Part shown: positions 21,801 to 35,066 of the stretch, piece after piece
How positions within the stretch are numbered: the first letter of the stretch is position 1
Layout of the letters: each line of letters starts with the position of its first letter
NCBI GenBank assembly: GCA_017893485.1
Contig: CM030358.1
Coordinates: 153,091,368-153,155,367 of the forward strand
Length of the DNA stretch: 64,000 nucleotides
Reading direction: 5' to 3'
Origin: Hemerocallis citrina
Taxonomy: Eukaryota; Streptophyta; Magnoliopsida; Asparagales; Asphodelaceae
Notes under the pieces: generated by a model
What the model was told of the DNA's origin: nothing
Database searches by the model: none
Seen by the model: only the letters and a program-made list of their open reading frames with translations
Translations under genes and position numbers: made by a program

Positions 21801-21940
21801 TCAAGTTTGAATATAAATTTGAGTTCAGATTCAAGAAGGTTTTAATGCATCCAAAAGAATTTATACGGAAATTAAAATATAAGAATACATGGAGAGAAAG
21901 AAGGAACTGGAAATCTGTATAATCGAAATCAGGGGTTACA
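18877..21940 (+). repeat. Solo gypsy-type LTR A (3064 bp)
   Basis: It starts TGTCACGCCCCGCTTCCC and ends GGGGTTACA, flanked by a perfect duplication CAAGC (18872-18876 and 21941-21945). It is a relative of the solo LTR at 48209-51573: both share the start, a CCCAGCGAATGAT block, an ATCATCCATAAGCTG block and a CACGTACTACTG...CAGGTTCGATGCA block. It carries a CpG-rich island at about 20640-21420. Open frames in the island (20377-21180 minus and three overlapping plus-strand frames) have no recognisable domain and I attribute them to base composition. Confidence 0.88.
20640..21420 (+). other. CpG-rich island of solo LTR A
   Basis: This is a GC-rich stretch, strongly unlike its AT-rich surroundings, with many GCGACGG and GATGGCG words. 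It is preceded by spaced GGATC, CACAGAACACC and CCAATGAGA words (20480-20690). In a long LTR this is the likely promoter and leader region. No gene is called. Confidence 0.5.
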
Positions 21941-23569
21941 CAAGCCGTCTCTTCATTATAGGGATTTGAACCCGAGTTATGAATTTCTATTTGTACACAA
22001 CCTGTTCCTGATAATACCACGTGACTAGTGAGATTGCAGAAGGGGTCAAGTCCCCCTATGCAGTCTGCTTATGGTGTCTCTGTTTGCCACTACTACCCGA
22101 CATGCCGGACCTCACTCAAAACAAGGTTGCAGGTGCGGTCTAGTTCCGTTACTGCAGTCATATAGTGGTATCCACGTTTGCCACTATTGCCCAGTGTATC
22201 GGGCCTCATTCGAAAATCAAAAGAACATAGGATCTCGCAAGCGCAGGGTAGCGCGATGCCTACCCTGTGGCACCCCTGGGGTCTCGCAAGTGCAGGACTA
22301 CACGTTGCATCCTGTGGCACCCCAAGCCACGATATTTCATGCATTAACAGACGAGATACGCAACCCGTGCTCCCAACTTGTGAGATGGCACCGTACTTAT
22401 CCCTTTGACGGGAAGGTACAACCCAATAACACCGCCTAATGCAGGCCTATAGGACAGGTCGGATCATAAGGAATCACCCTTAACACCAATTCCTTCCCTT
22501 CGGCGAAAGGTATAGGTTAAGTACTAAAGCCATAAGTTACTACCCTAACAATGTCACTAACCCTAACAACTGAGGGATGACAACAGAACTTACCCAACAT
22601 GGTGAGTCTTAAGTTAGACTCCGCAAGACAACTATACCAGGCCGCTCAACCTAGGCTTACCAGAATCCCTAAGGATTTGATTCATGGCCTATCGATCCCA
22701 GACCCCGGCAATACGAATGTACCCGCATGCCACTACCCTGAATTTGGATTCCTTCTATACTCCGGTCCGCGATCAACCTACACTAGTTAAGATCCGACGG
22801 TACACAAGGAGTGACTCATCCATAGTTCCTTAGGAGTAAGAAAACATATGTCTTGATGGTCGATAACCCCTAGGGTAATAATATCACCCTAGACGAGCAC
22901 AACAAAACTGCGTACTAGATAATAAGCTATATACGAGTAACCAGAACACCTACGAGCCAACAAGCTACGTATGAAACAATAACATACATACCAGCCAAAT
23001 AAGTCGCGTATGAGACTAACATCTACGTACGGGCCAGTCGAGCTGCGTACGAGCAAGAACGTATATACGAGCCAAATAAGTTGCGTATGAGACCCACAAC
23101 TACATACGGGCCAGTCGAGCCACGTACGAGCACAACCACATACAAATCAAACCTAGAAGCAACCAACGTGCTTACTAGCAAACTTTGATCTTCTATCATT
23201 AGAAGCAACAGAAGGATCTACTAACACCCTAAAATAGGCATTCTACCTATAAGAAGCCCCAAGCAACATAACAACTTTTATCTAGGAAGCTACAATATAC
23301 CATTCAAGCATGCATGGCTCTTGAATCTAGAACGACTAAGAAATCTCAACATGGGTTCCTTCTAGGGGATTAGCTAGAACGACCTCGCAACTTAATATTG
23401 TAACTACAACATGATTTGTTCTCCACTAACGTTACAATCCACATCATGCTAGTTTTTTACTAACACAATTTACGATAACATGATAGTTCCTTACTAACAC
23501 TATAACTACAACGTGATAGTTAATACTACAACTACAATGTGATAGTTACTACTATAACTACAACACGAT

Positions 23570-24960
23570 TAATTTATTTGCTAAACACTTTAACTACAAG
23601 CATGGATACAACTTACGTAGAAATCTACTATAAGTTAAAGCATGAATAGCTACTAGATTTAAGCATGGATATCTCCTACTACTTTAAGCATGGTTAATGC
23701 TACAACTTACCCATGAGTACTAACAATTTAGCATGGTATACAACTTAAACATTATTCTACAACAATTCTCAAGCATGGTAGGAACCTACAACAAATCTTA
23801 AGCATAACATACTACTTAAGTATTCCTATCACAATCTTAGGCATGGTAGGTGATTGAAACATCAATCCTACACATTCCTAAGCATGGTATTCAACTTCAA
23901 TATTAATCTATAGCAATCTAAGCATGGTAGGTAAATTAAACATTAATCCTACAACAATCCAAGCATGGATATATACTTAGCATCGATCTACAACATTCCT
24001 AAGCATGGTAGATTAATTGAACATTAATCCTACAACAATCTAAGCATGGATATGTACTTAGCATGAACCTATAACATCCCTAAGTATGGTAGATAAGCAT
24101 TAATCCTACAAAATCTAAGCATGGTACATAATTTTCCTACTACAATCTAAGCATGGATGCTTATGAAAAATTGCTACAACTAAGCATGAATGCTTACCTT
24201 AATTCCTACAACAAGTTAAGCATAGTAGAAAGCATGAGTATCAATTCTACAACAATCTAACATGGTATGTAATTTTCCAACTACAATCTAAGCATGGATG
24301 CTTATGGAAAATTTCTACAACTAAGCATGGATGCTTACTTTAATTCCAACAACAAGTTAAGCATAGTAGAAAGCATGAGTACCAATTCTACAACAATCTA
24401 ACATGGTATGTAATTTTCCTACTACAATCTAAGTATGGATGCTTATGGAAAATTGCTACAACTAAGCATGAATGCTTACTTTAAATTCCTACAACAACTT
24501 AAGCTTAGTAAAAGCATGAGTATAACATAGCATCAACCTATAACAATTCTAGCATGAATATAACATAGACATTGATTCTTACTACATGATAGTCAATATA
24601 ACTTAGCTCTTCTACAACATGGTAGGCAACACAAACATAGCTTTCCTACAACATGGTAGATATTAATAGCATGGACTTCCTACAATAATCTAACATGGTA
24701 ATTATAACCCTTTACCTACAACAATTTAAACATGGATTTCTACTACAATTGAAGCATGGGTTACTACTACAAGAATGTCTAATTACTCCTTCAACATAAC
24801 CTTTACTTATAATTTAGCATAAACATATACTCCTACTTATACTTAAGCATAAGCATCTACTACTTACTTACTTAAGCATAACATCTACTACTATTTTACT
24901 TATACTTAAGCATAAACATCTATTACTACTTAGTCAACATAAAGTAATCTTTTTAACATT
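23570..24960 (+). repeat. Degenerate short repeats based on AAGCATGG
   Basis: Dozens of irregular copies of a 25-40 bp theme (CTACAACAATCTAAGCATGG and variants), with larger blocks such as ATGCTTATGGAAAATT recurring near 24150, 24300 and 24440. AT-rich with stops in all frames. It belongs to the outer LTR. Confidence 0.8.
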
Positions 24961-26500
24961 CTACAACTAATAACTTAGATTAGTTTCTTTTTCATACTAT
25001 ACTAGAATTAGCATCCAAAATGGGTTCTTTTTACATATGATTAATAAAAAGAAATAAGCAAAATAAAATAAAGTAAAGAATCCTCAACTTGGTTCAACCA
25101 TTCATATGCATACTCCTAGTCCAAAAGTTCAAGTTGTATGTTCTACAACCCAAAAATGGGTGTATACACAAAGTCCATATGCTTATGTATGAGTTCAATA
25201 TCAAGTTCTTCAACCCAAAGTGGGTGTATACACAAATCACATGTGCTTATATTCATTTAGTCCAAATAATAACACAAGAACAACAACTATAACTACAAAG
25301 ATTCAATCTTTATGTGTTCCATAAGGTTCTATCATTCCTTCCCTTTTTTTATGTGGTTATTTCTTTTATCCATACATAGTGCTACAACATACACAATAAG
25401 AAACAACACACAACAACACCATCACAAGAACAACCACCCCAAAAGAACAAAGAAAACAAACCAAGGAAGATAAGAAAAAGAAGAAACCAAAAATAACAAA
25501 CTCAAACAACCAAAGCAATGGAGAAGCCCCCACCTTTGTTTCTTGTTGGAAGGACTAGCTAGCACTCCTTCTCCTTCCCCTAAGCTCTTAGAAAACTTCT
25601 ATGGAACCTACAAATGAAAACTCTCCTATTAGTCTTTCTCTCTTTCTTTTCCTTCCTTTCTTTTTGGCTTTGTAAAAAATGAGACAAGTAATGAAGGGAT
25701 GGGGTATTTATAGGTGGAGGAGAAGGTGGAGAGTGCAAAATTGCACTCACCAAAGTGCACAAAACCCCCTAGGGGTAGCAATCCAGCCATGCTCTTGTAG
25801 AGAGGTAGGGATGAGGTGGAGGTATGGTGTGAGGTGAGGTGGAGGTATGGGTGGGCTTCTAGAAGAATTCCCCTAATCTTCTCATGCACACTTAATCTAG
25901 GTTAACCACTTATAAAAACCCTAATAATCTAATAGGTTTTGTCATAACAAAGACAAGTATTTTGTCCAAAAATACACAATACACAATTTGTATAATGTAC
26001 TAATTGACATACTACACATATGTGTGTATATATGTATGTATACCGAAAATTTTCGCATAATCCATATAAAAATAATTTAATTTTGGAAATAATAATAAAA
26101 TGAATTTTATTATTAGTTTGGAAGATCACGGTACCAATTTGATACAATACGGATGTATTCAGATTGGTCTATGTGTACATATAATGTTTATGAACAAAAC
26201 TGGGTGATAACCACAAAAATTTCCATTCTGGAATTTAAACAAAATAATAATAAAATAATAATAAAATAATAATTTATACAATATAATATCCGTCCGGGAT
26301 ATTACAGCTTCGAACAAAAAACCCAAAACCCAAAAGTAGCACATGTTCTTCCCTCGTCTTTACCCAGCAATCACTCCTCCTCTGTTGTTCCTTCCCTTTC
26401 CTGTGGTTCCACCCCCTCGTTGGACTGTGTAATGTCAAAGTACATCTCCCTGATTTTCTTCGCTTGTTCCTCGCCTGCAGTTTTAGACCAGAAAATTATG

Positions 26501-28289
26501 TTAGCAATAATCTTGAATAGCAATTGTTGATGCATGCGTTGTTCTAAAGATTCTATTATTCTGTTCTAGCCATAAACCCCAGCATGTACCCGCAACCCCA
26601 ATATCCCAAATGTGAAGGTGGTTGTTGCGTATGTGACCTTCTCTCCAACCCCCCCAAGCTTCCTGTATCGTTTGCGGTCCCGCCCCATTGCTACCAATTC
26701 TGCACAAAAGGTCTTCCTAAATTGGTCTAGCGTAATTACAGGACAGCAGAAGATGTTCCACCGTTTCGTTTTCCCTGTTGCACATAACACAAATGGCAGG
26801 TCCCTGCCACTTACGCCTTGCCAAGTTATCACGTGTTAAAATGGCATTTCTACCTGCCAACCAATTGAAAGTCCTCACCTTGAGTGGGACTTTAACCTTC
26901 TAGACCGGATCGTGCACCCTTACTCCCCCATCGTTAAGTCTTTTATACGCCGATTTAACTGAGAATACGCCACCCTTTTCCGCCTCCTATTTTACCCTGT
27001 CCTCATTATTCTCACCTGTTGGCTTCCACTCCTGTAAGAAGCAAATAAGTTCTTGTTTTTGTCTTCTAGCATCTCTGCTAAGCCCACCTGTGAGTCTCGG
27101 TTTCCATTCGTCATTCCTCCACTGTCTGGCCACCCAATCATTTTTATCTGTAGCAAATTCAAATGCCGCTGGGAATCTTCTCTTCAGGTTAATAGGGCCG
27201 CACTATTTTTCCTTCCAGAAGCTAGTCGTCTTCCCATTTCCAATAGAGAAGGTCACCCCCGCAATAAAAAAGTCTTTAGTGTGCGTTACCCCTCGCCAAA
27301 ACCCAGACATTGACCCCTTATTTTTCAGTTTCTGGTGCATACACCCCTTCCTGATGTAGGTGGCCTTTATTAGTCTACCCCATTTAGTCTTAGTCTTAAC
27401 CTTGAGCGTCCACCACCACTTGCATAGTAATGCTTGGTTCATTTGACGAATGTCTACCACCCCCAATCCACCCAGTTCTTTTCTTCTGCAAACAATTCCC
27501 CATTTAATAAGAGGGTACCCCCTCCCCTCCTCCGATCCTTGCCAAAGGAACCGCCTTCTTAATTTGTCAATTTTCTTGGATACCCAAATCAATATTTCGC
27601 AGAACGACAAAAAGTAAAGTGGTATAGAGCTGATCACCGTGTTTAGAAGAATCAGACGTCCTCCAATTGAGAGCATTTTTTTCTTTCCATCCCTTCAGTC
27701 TGTTTGCTATTTTCTCGATTAGACCGTTCCCGTCCATCCGCCTAATATTCCCGGTATCGATCGGCAGTCCCAGATACTTAATCGGTAGTTTCTGGATTGG
27801 GCAGTTCATAATATCGGCAATTGTGCTTTCGGCTTCTCCCATTTCGCCTAAGAACGTAATGGAGCTTTTATGAAAGTTGACCTTTAGCCCTGACCATTCC
27901 TCAAATAGATAAAGTCCATATTTCAAGAATGTTGCCTGCGCCACGTCGCACTCACCAAAAATGAGAGTGTCATCCGCGTATTGGACATTCATAACTGCAG
28001 ATATACCCCTCCTCATACATAGTCCATTGATAAGTCCATTTTCTCTATAAGCATGTAGCATTCTGTGCAACCCATCTGCCACCAAAGTAAACAGTAGTGG
28101 TGATAGTGGATCTCCTTGTCTTAATCCCCGCCTACATCTGATCTCCTTCCCTGGCTCCCTGTTTACTAACACGCTCACCTTTGCCGACGCTAACAAAGTT
28201 TTTATCCATCCTATCCACCTCACCCCGAACCCTCGTCTTTCCATAATCTCCAATAAGCATTTTCACTCTACCTTATCACATGCCTTTTC
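26501..28289 (-). pseudogene. LINE ORF2, RT palm, thumb and C-terminal zinc-finger-like region
   Basis: The part after the insertion begins EKACDKVE at about 28285 and continues GLRQGDPLSPLLF and QYADDTLIFG, the catalytic YADD of non-LTR reverse transcriptases. It goes on through LPIKYLGLPI and SIGGRLILLNTVISSIP to a WQGSEEGRG block. 26832-26566 contains a short region with CATGKTKRWNIFCC like the zinc-binding domain at the end of plant L1 ORF2. Several stops and frame changes are present. It extends in poor condition toward 26307. Confidence 0.87.
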
Positions 28290-28322
28290 TGTAACACCCC
28301 GGTAATTTCAAAGTATAGTATA

Positions 28323-29447
<1,125 letters not shown>

Positions 29448-29453
29448 TTCCCC

Positions 29454-29795
29454 TTCGGTTGCACACTACTTTTGGTGAGCACTCCGTGAGCACTCACGAA
29501 CTAGAGACCCTATGAAAAATTCGAACCGCTCACATTGTTCTATATGCCTTAGATAGCCTAACAATAAAAAATCAAGTAATTTGAAGTTCATTTGCCCATC
29601 CATCATGTTGTTAGAATTTTCAGCCATACAATTTTGTGATGATGTAAATCATTGGCAAATGAACTTCAAATTACTTGATTTTTTATTGTTAGGCTATCTA
29701 AGGCATATAGAACAATATGAGCGGTTCGGATTTTTCATAGGGTCTCTAGTTCGTGAGTGCTCACGGAGTGCTCACCAAAGTAGTGTGCAACCGAA
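29454..29795. mobile_element. MITE 2, foldback with about 143-bp arms
   Basis: The left arm starts TTCGGTTGCACACTAC and the right arm ends with its reverse complement. The arms (29454 to about 29597 and about 29652-29795) differ at only a few positions, with a loop of about 55 bp. A transcript would form a long, nearly perfect hairpin. It is flanked by (TA)n on the left and (CT)n on the right. Confidence 0.88.
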
Positions 29796-29799
29796 TATT

Positions 29800-29834
<35 letters not shown>

Positions 29835-29857
29835 TTCTCTTTCTATATATATATATA

Positions 29858-30509
29858 GAGTAATGCTCCATTGAAAACGGGTCTAGTTTTCACGGGTTGG
29901 AAAACAGCAATCTGAGCCATCGGATCGATCATGATCGTGATCAACGGCTCAGATCTGCCTCCCCATAACCCGTTTCAATTGTTGAGCGGAGGGTTATTTT
30001 GGAAATTTCATCCCAAATAACTCTTCGCTGAACAGATTCTAAAAAAATTGATATAACCTAAGCCGTTGTTAGGAACAACAGCCTAGGTTATAAAAAAAAT
30101 TGAATCATAGGCCGTTGTTTGGAACAACGGCCTTATTTTCAATATTTATAACCTAGGCCGTTGTTCCCAACAACGGCCTAGGCTATAAAATTTCTATAAA
30201 AATTTATAGAAATTTTATAACAACGGCCTTGGTTATAAATATTGAAAACAAGGCCGTTGTTCCAAACAACGGCCTGTGATTCAATTTTTTATAACCTAAG
30301 CCGTTGTTCCCAACAACGGCCTAGATTATATTATTTTTTTTCAAAACGAATCAGGCGAAGAGTTATTTGGGACGAAATTCCCAAAATAACCCTCTGCTCA
30401 ACAATTGAAACGGGTTATGGGCGAGCTCGATCTGAGCTGCTGATCGCGATCATGATCAATCCGATGGCTCAGATTCGTGTTTTCCAACCCGTTTTCAATG
30501 GAGCATTAC

Positions 30510-30511
<2 letters not shown>
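29858..30511. mobile_element. MITE 3, foldback with internal GCCGTTGTT hairpins
   Basis: The terminal repeats are GAGTAATGCTCCATTGAAAA on the left and its near-complement on the right, followed by long subterminal arms (29858 to about 30030 and about 30340-30511). The centre (30050-30330) has five or more AGGCCGTTGTT and AACAACGGCCT blocks that pair with each other. It is flanked by TA repeats on both sides, so the duplication is not resolvable. Confidence 0.88.
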
Positions 30512-30547
<36 letters not shown>

Positions 30548-30569
30548 GATGGTTATGGTTATATATGAA

Positions 30570-30923
30570 GAGTAATGCTCATCCACTACCAATTTCACTA
30601 CCATTTTGTTCACTACCTTAGGTGACACACTTCTATTGGAGAGTTCTCCCACCTACTCTATCTTCCCCTACCTATTGAAGTGTGCCACCTAAGATAGTGA
30701 ATAAAAATATGAGTAATGCTTTAGCCACTACCAATTTCACTACAATTTTCTTCACTGCCTTAGGTGGCATACTCCTATTGGAGAGTTCTCCCACCTACTC
30801 TATCATTCCCTACCTATTGGAGTGTGCCACCTAAGGTAGTGAAGAGAAATATAGTGAAATTGGTAGTGGCTCTAGCATTACTCTAAAAATATAGTGAAAT
30901 TGGGAGTGAATGTAGCATTACTC
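30570..30923. mobile_element. MITE 4 (outer copy), Mutator-like
   Basis: Terminal repeats are GAGTAATGCT and AGCATTACTC, with a perfect 9-bp duplication ATATATGAA (30561-30569 and 30924-30932). Without the inner copy it is about 172 bp. A 9-bp duplication is the hallmark of the Mutator superfamily. Confidence 0.9.
30711..30883. mobile_element. MITE 4 (inner copy), inserted into its own family
   Basis: A 173-bp element with the same GAGTAATGCT ends and similar interior as the outer copy, flanked by a perfect 9-bp duplication TAAAAATAT (30702-30710 and 30884-30892). It lies inside the right part of the outer copy. Confidence 0.92.
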
Positions 30924-31361
30924 ATATATGAAATGGTTATAAATGGTGTTGTTGATAATGGAATACATGGGATGAATGGTTGATGGGGGGCCCACCGCTG
31001 AATGCTTCTTATGTGCTTTGGCTGTTGAAGAAGTAAGTGCTTTGACTTGGTCAAAGCTGGGCTCACCCGTGAATTTGAGATGAATAGGCTTTGACGTGTG
31101 TATGCACGGAAATATGGTAAGAGGTCGTGAATATAAAATCTCATATCGGGAATAACATAGAGATTATAATAATATAAATAATAATGCCAAGGATCAAGAG
31201 TCACCTAATTGATTAATCAACTTTTGAGAGGCAGCCTGTAATGGGCAGTTGTACTACTTAGTATCTAATTTGTCTTATAAATTGTATAAATTGTCGCATG
31301 TCTTATAGCCCGTGCTCAGCAAGGACACTGATTTCTGAAGGAGTGGTAATTTCAAAGTATA

Positions 31362-31430
<69 letters not shown>

Positions 31431-31864
31431 GGATGGTTATGGTTATATATGAAATGGTTATAAATGGTGTTGTTGATAATGGAATACATGGAATGAATGG
31501 TTGATGGGGGGCCCTAAGTTGAATGCTTCTTATGTGCTTTGGCTGTTGAAGAATTAAGTGCTTGAGATGAATAGGCTTTGACGAGTGTATGCACGGAAAT
31601 ATGGTAAGAGGCAGTGAATATAAAATCCCATATCGAATAACATAGAGATAATAATAATATAAATAATAATGTCAATGATCAAGAGTCACCTAATCGGTTA
31701 ACCAACTTTTGAGAGGCAGTCTGTGGTGGGCAGTTGTACTACATAGTATCTAATTTGTCTTATAAATTGTATAAATTGTCGCATGTCTTATAACCCGTGC
31801 TCAACAAGGACGCTGATTTCTGAAGGGGCGGTAATTTCAAAGTATAGTGTGTATTATATATATA

Positions 31865-32540
31865 CTAGATTTGCCCATGGGCACGTGCCTTCGGCACGTC
31901 TTCGGAACGATACAACACACGAAAAGTTTTGTAAACAGTAAAATAACAATTATGTAGGTCAAGTTTGAATAGCATGATAATAATTAGTTGTAAATAAAAG
32001 TCCATGTTTCTATTAGTATGTTGAAAAATAATTATAAATGAGGGTGTAAAATCCAAGTTCTTAGAACTTTTAAGTGTGGAAAATGATGAAATTTAACTGT
32101 TCAAGAGATATTTGTTATTTTCAATATAACATGTGCAATAAAAAAAGCATTAAAATTCTAAAAATTTTACAAAGTTGAAATCTTCAAATCTAAATTTCTA
32201 AGTAAATAAATAAAGAATGGGAGAGAGAGAAAGAGAGAAATATGAAAAAGTGAAGAAAGAAGAGAGATATAGTAATAAAGTAATGAGTTTTTTAGTTTTG
32301 GAGAAAAATTTTAATTTTGGGGTTTAAAATTTTGAGCGGAAAAATATGTTTTGTGAGAATCAATCTAGACCATTGATTTTAGGAAAGATTGAATGAGAGT
32401 CACTTGATAGCTTTCTTTGTAATTTATTATTTTTGGGGTTTAAAATTTTGAGCGGAAAAATATGTTTTGTGAGAATCAATCTAGACCATTGATTTTAGGA
32501 AAGATTGAATGAGAGTCACTTGATAGCTTTCTTTGTAATT

Positions 32541-32545
<5 letters not shown>
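31865..32545 (-). mobile_element. Helitron-like non-autonomous element
   Basis: On the minus strand the 3' end is CTAG followed by T (31865, next base 31864), preceded by a hairpin formed by GTGCCGAAGGCAC and GTGCCCATGGGCA, as Helitrons have. The 5' end should be near 32545, but is merged with a (TA)n run (32543-32597), so the TC start is not visible. The 5' terminal segment is duplicated in tandem (about 32311-32428 and 32430-32545). A related 5' end is at 46191. Confidence 0.65.
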
Positions 32546-32601
<56 letters not shown>

Positions 32602-32936
32602 CGGATGGTTATGGTTATATATGAAATGGTCATAAATGGTGCTGTTGATAATGTTGGAATGAATGGTTGATGGGGGGCCCACCGTTGAATGCTTCTTATG
32701 TGCTTTGGCTGTTGAAGAAGTAAGTGCTTGAGATGAATAGGCTTTGACGCGTGTATGCACGGAAATATGGTAAGAGGCAGTGAATATAAAATCCCATATC
32801 GGGAATAACATAGAGATAATAATAATATAAATAATAATGTCAAGGATCAAGAGTCACCTAATCGGTTAACCAACTTTTGAGATGCAGCCTGTAGTGGACA
32901 GTTGTACTACATAGTATCTAATTTGTCTTATAAATT

Positions 32937-33130
32937 CAGCATAAACCCCGCCTTCTTGCGTCTCTTAGTGATTTCTAATTTCAGCATAAACCCCGCCTTC
33001 TTGCGTCTCTTAGTGTCTTGAATAATTTCCTTTTCAGCATAAACCCCGCCTTCTTGCGTCTCTTAGTGTCTTCTAATTTCAGCATAAACCCCGCCTTCTT
33101 GCGTCTCTTAGTGTCTTGAATAATTTCCTG
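32937..33130 (-). repeat. Four-copy duplication of an RT segment next to the insertion
   Basis: A LINE segment containing CAGCATAAACCCCGCCTTCT occurs at 32937, 32982, 33035 and 33080. The steps are 45, 53 and 45 bp, so the pattern is A-B-A-B: unit A ends in TTCTAATTT, unit B in CTTGAATAATTTCC. Only the last copy runs on into unique LINE sequence. The duplication abuts the right end of the 28290-32935 insertion. Confidence 0.9.
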
Positions 33131-33318
33131 TACCAGAGCCACCCCTTCTAAGATATCCCTCTCTTTTTGCGAGTACCTTCGTGATAATTTTTACTGAACA
33201 GTTAATGAGGGAGATAGGCCTGAAGTCTCCCACCTCCACAACGTCTCCTTTTTGGAATGAGACAGACATGTGCATAATTGAGTCTATCCAAATTCAGGTT
33301 ACCATCAAAGAACGCATT

Positions 33319-34116
33319 CATAACCTCCATAATGTCATATTTAACAATGTCCCAGAACTATTTATAGAATAGTATTGGGAACCCATCTGGTTCTGGAGCC
33401 TTATCCTGCCCCATCCCCCACACTGCCTCCTTGACCTCATCCATTGTGAACGGTCCTTGAAGAGCCTCAATTCTTGCTCGTGCATCTCCCTGCAAATCCT
33501 CCCATAGATTTTCATTGGACTCGCTCTGGCCTTCCCTACTCTCCCCAAATAGAGTCTTGAACTGTGCATGAACATGCTTGGCAATCTTACCATCGTCTGA
33601 CGTCGCAATCCCGTCGATCTCCAATGAGTGTATGTAGTTGTTTCTTCGTCGCATACTAGAAATCTTGTGGAAGTACTTAGTGTTCGTGTTCCCTTTCGCC
33701 AGCCATTTTACCCTCGACTGCTGCCTCCACATGATTTCCTCTTTCAAATAAGTCTCTTGATTTTCTTGCCTACATTCCGTTAATCATCGAAATTGCTCCT
33801 CATCAAGCTCGCTAATTTCCTCCTTCCTTTCGATTTCGTCGATCTCGTTCAGGATAGCCTCTTTTGTTATGAGAATATTACCAAAAGCAACAACATTCCA
33901 TTTTCTTAGCCTTCTTCTCAGGGTAGAAAGTTTTTTGCTCAATCGCGCGGCTTTGTCTTCCAGCTGTGGCACCTCTTCCCAGCATTTCTTCACCATCTCA
34001 TGGCACTCTTTATTTCCCAGCCACATTTTCTTGAATCTGAAGATTCTCATTCTTCTTCTTCCCTCCTCCCAGTGCCAATAATGATCGGCACGTGGTCTGA
34101 TGTATTTCGGATACAT
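33319..34116 (-). pseudogene. LINE ORF2, linker and N-terminal RT part
   Basis: Two consecutive open stretches. 34116-33784 is charged and helical (KAARLSKKLSTLRRRLRKWN). 33747-33358 carries the conserved WLAKGNTNTKYFH block and the DEVKEAVWGMGQDKAPEPDGF block at the start of plant L1 reverse transcriptases. The family usually has KAPGPDG, so Gly is replaced by Glu here. A further FRPISLINC block is visible on the minus strand near 33190-33230 before the next break. Confidence 0.82.
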
Positions 34117-34774
34117 GATCTACCCATGGCCAGTGGAAATCTTATTTCCCAATCAGTAGAGACTAGAATCCTATCGAGCTTAGCAAGTATTGGTTCCCTT
34201 CGTCGATTAGACCACGTAAACCTTCGGTCATTAATCGGTATATCCATCATCATCAGAGTCGAGATCACTCGATTGAAATTTTGCATATCGCGTCCATTGC
34301 CTATAGCACCGCTTCTCTCGTACGTGTGTCGTACAATATTGAAATCCCCCCCTAATACCCATGGGCAACTCCATCTTCCCCTGATGTGCACTAGCTCCTC
34401 CCAAAACTCTTGTCTTAGAGTTCTGTCATTTGGTCCATACACCGTTGTGATGATTTGTTGCCATCCATCCTGCCTTCTTTGAACCACAACTGAAACCGTG
34501 TATTTACCCACCCAGTCATCCAGTAAATTAAATTTACTGGTATTGACCCCTACCATGATCCCCCCTGACCCCCCCCCCCCATGGCGTCCCTAAACTTCCA
34601 TTCCTTAATATGGTCTAACTTTAGACCCCTGAGAACCAAGTCATCTGGTTGAGCTAATTTAGTTTCTTCTAAGCAGACTATATCGATATTATTTTTCCTA
34701 ACAACCTCCCCTACCATTCTACACTTGGCCGACTTGCCAAGTTCTCTAACGTTCCAGACGATGACGTTAAACAT
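34047..34774 (-). pseudogene. LINE ORF2, endonuclease domain
   Basis: This is the N-terminal apurinic-type endonuclease that nicks target DNA for target-primed reverse transcription. It starts MFNVIVWNVRELG at 34774. Visible catalytic-type blocks are LEETKL, VLGGDFNIVR and, near the end, NTSDHVPIIIG. The frame breaks in a G run (a run of C on the plus strand, about 34568-34579) and resumes in another phase, so the domain is split into two ORFs (34774-34550 and 34556-34047). Confidence 0.85.
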
Positions 34775-35066
34775 TAAAACGATTTGAACCTCCCTCTGTC
34801 TGTAAAGTTGAATTCAACTCTACCAGGTTTCGGGACACGGAATCCCTATTTGTCCCCCCTTGTAAACCCCTTTAAACCAGATCAATATTAATCAACTCCC
34901 TACCCCGAATAACGTCAATAACATTTGTGTGTGCATTATGAGAATCATGCAGATGTATACCATAAATATTTGCAAGCTGAATTAACAAGTAATCAGGGAT
35001 AGAGCCAAAAATGGAAATCTGCGGGTTTGTACCTGCAATATTTTCGTAGCTCTTTTGCTTCCACCG

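Larger units (their letters stand above)
18259..26306 (+). repeat. Gypsy-type long LTR (probably solo) inside the LINE
   Basis: It starts TGTAACGCCCCG and ends ATTACA; the flanking pentamers are GCTCC (18254-18258) and GCTTC (26307-26311), one mismatch. It has no gag or pol. Without the inner solo LTR it is about 5.0 kb, long for an LTR but known for some gypsy lineages with TGTAACACCC-type ends. It contains several diverged internal repeats, including a roughly 108-bp pair near 22070-22210 and a roughly 75-bp pair at 22991-23140. The boundaries rest on the termini and near-duplication. Confidence 0.6.

Noticed and set aside
23570..24960. Regular short repeats considered as a CRISPR-like or satellite array
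   Set aside because: Unit length and spacing are irregular, spacers are not unique inserts, and the host is a plant. It is degenerate repeat within a long LTR.
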